Assembly (NCBI RefSeq): GCF_021730435.1
Contig: NZ_JABWGX010000027.1
Location: 1 to 63,397 of the forward strand
Source: Xanthobacter agilis
GTDB taxonomy: Bacteria > Pseudomonadota > Alphaproteobacteria > Rhizobiales > Xanthobacteraceae
Direction: 5' to 3'
Length of the DNA stretch: 63,397 nucleotides
Part shown: piece after piece, positions 62,736-63,397 of the stretch
Position numbering within the stretch: the stretch's first letter is position 1
Layout: each line of letters begins with the position of its first letter
Position numbers and translations under genes: made by a program
Notes under the pieces: generated by a model
Databases searched by the model: none
Seen by the model: the letters and a program-made list of their open reading frames with translations, nothing else
Told to the model about the DNA's origin: nothing

Positions 62736-63397
62736 CTTGCACCGCCGCGCCGCTGCCGCCGTAATAGGCGCGAATCCGGGCCCGCAGCAGCCCGGCCGGA
62801 TCATCCGGCACCATGCGCAGCGCCTGCTCGCTGTTCTGGTCCTGCTCGCTCATGGATCGCAACATCACCGCGCCCGGAGCGCCCTGGTCCGCCTTGTCGC
62901 GGTCGTCCTGGCCGCCCTGACCGACAGCCATGGACGGCGGGGGCGGCGGGCTCGGCGGCGGAGCGTTCGCCGCATCGGCCGGCTGCGGCTTGTCCGCGCC
63001 GGGCGCCTTATCCGCGGGATTCAGAGCCGGCTTACCACCTCCGACGCCGGGCTTTGGATCCGCCTTGGGGTCCGCTTTAGCGTCGTTCGACGCGTCGGGT
63101 TTCGGCTGGGCCGGGGAGTCCACCTTGGGCTTGGCATCCTGCGGCTTGCCGTCGTTGCCCTTTTCATCGCGCGCCTTGTCATCGCGGCCCTTGCCGTCAT
63201 TCGGCTTCGGGTTCGGTTTGCCGTCTTCGGCCTTACCATCACCGGGCTTCGGAGCATTGGGCTTCTGGTCGGCCTTGGCGTTCGATTTTTCGTCCGCCTT
63301 GCCGCCGCCCTTACTCTTGTCGGAGCTGTCGGATTGATTATTTGCCGACTTCTGATCGCCCTGCTGGCCGCCGCCCTGACCCCCTTGCCCTCCCCCT
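62722..63397 (-). CDS. batB: C-terminal part of a BatB-like VWA/TPR protein (cut by window edge)
   Basis: The visible 224 codons are a long low-complexity linker rich in Lys, Asp, Pro and Gly (for example DKSKGGGKADEKSNAK). They end with the conserved tail SEQALRMVPDDPAGLLRARI, typical of the end of BatB-type von Willebrand factor A/TPR proteins. The start and the VWA domain lie beyond the window. The order BatB-BatD on one strand fits a bat operon. Confidence 0.75.
   Translation of the reverse strand, partial: GGGQGGQGGGQQGDQKSANNQSDSSDKSKGGGKADEKSNAKADQKPNAPKPGDGKAEDGKPNPKPNDGKGRDDKARDEKGNDGKPQDAKPKVDSPAQPKPDASNDAKADPKADPKPGVGGGKPALNPADKAPGADKPQPADAANAPPPSPPPPPSMAVGQGGQDDRDKADQGAPGAVMLRSMSEQDQNSEQALRMVPDDPAGLLRARIRAYYGGSGAAVQDEDK

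Overview
This is a GC-rich window (roughly two-thirds G+C by eye) that reads like a chromosomal segment of an alphaproteobacterium. Hyphomicrobiales, perhaps Xanthobacteraceae (Xanthobacter/Ancylobacter/Starkeya type), is my inference from gene content such as a SbmA/BacA-like permease, a Bat-type operon, an alpha-type FabI with two catalytic tyrosines and PRC-barrel/CsbD small proteins. No ribosomal RNA is present to settle the taxonomy. There is one tRNA, no CRISPR array and no phage structural module.

Layout. (1) 0.4-2.6 kb: a flavin-dependent monooxygenase and a convergent Lrp/AsnC regulator with a clear inverted repeat at its promoter. (2) 3.2-12.1 kb, minus strand: a complete high-affinity potassium operon, [26-aa ORF]-kdpF-kdpA-[37-aa ORF]-kdpB-kdpC-kdpD-kdpE-ptsN-like. 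It has extra tiny membrane proteins and a IIA-Ntr paralogue at its end. (3) 12.9-28.8 kb: a complete phenol/catechol meta-cleavage island. The upper operon is dmpKLMNOPQB plus a GlcG/HbpS-like gene. The lower operon is dmpCEFGHI plus an outer-membrane protein. dmpD stands apart, divergent from an HpaI-type aldolase, and a GntR/FCD regulator (AphS/PhcS-like by context) is divergent from dmpK. ATCGAT-centred palindromes occur in two of the promoter gaps, with a degenerate version in a third. Together these genes take phenol to catechol, 2-hydroxymuconic semialdehyde, 2-oxopent-4-enoate, pyruvate and acetyl-CoA. (4) 29-31.5 kb: a thiamine-diphosphate 2-oxoacid decarboxylase followed by a decayed IS5-type transposase tail. 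(5) 31.5-39.4 kb: a TetR-controlled RND efflux operon (outer-membrane factor, adaptor, pump) and a SbmA/BacA-like permease. (6) 40-51.2 kb: a stress-flavoured island with a P3B-type (MgtA-like) ATPase, Dps, a lone receiver protein, several tiny membrane proteins, CsbD, a periplasmic PRC-barrel protein and a 1451-residue CheB-CheR-PAS-kinase-REC-REC-LuxR fusion. (7) 51.5-53.0 kb: decayed DNA next to tRNA-Lys(CTT), consisting of an Mrr nuclease remnant, an HsdS tail and an internally deleted IS3 element. (8) 53.2-59.3 kb: an SDR gene, then a fabI / MaoC-phosphotransacylase / acyl kinase / CoA-transferase A-B run ending in a good intrinsic terminator. (9) 59.2-63.4 kb, minus strand: an HsdR-N-like nuclease-fold protein, a small unknown, BatD and the C-terminal part of a BatB-like protein cut by the window edge.

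The most unusual items are the extra micro-proteins and ptsN paralogue of the kdp operon, the shared palindromes of the phenol island, the self-contained kinase/double-receiver/LuxR chemotaxis-like fusion inside the stress island, and the layered restriction/IS remnants beside the tRNA. All assignments are from reading the sequence; no database search was run.
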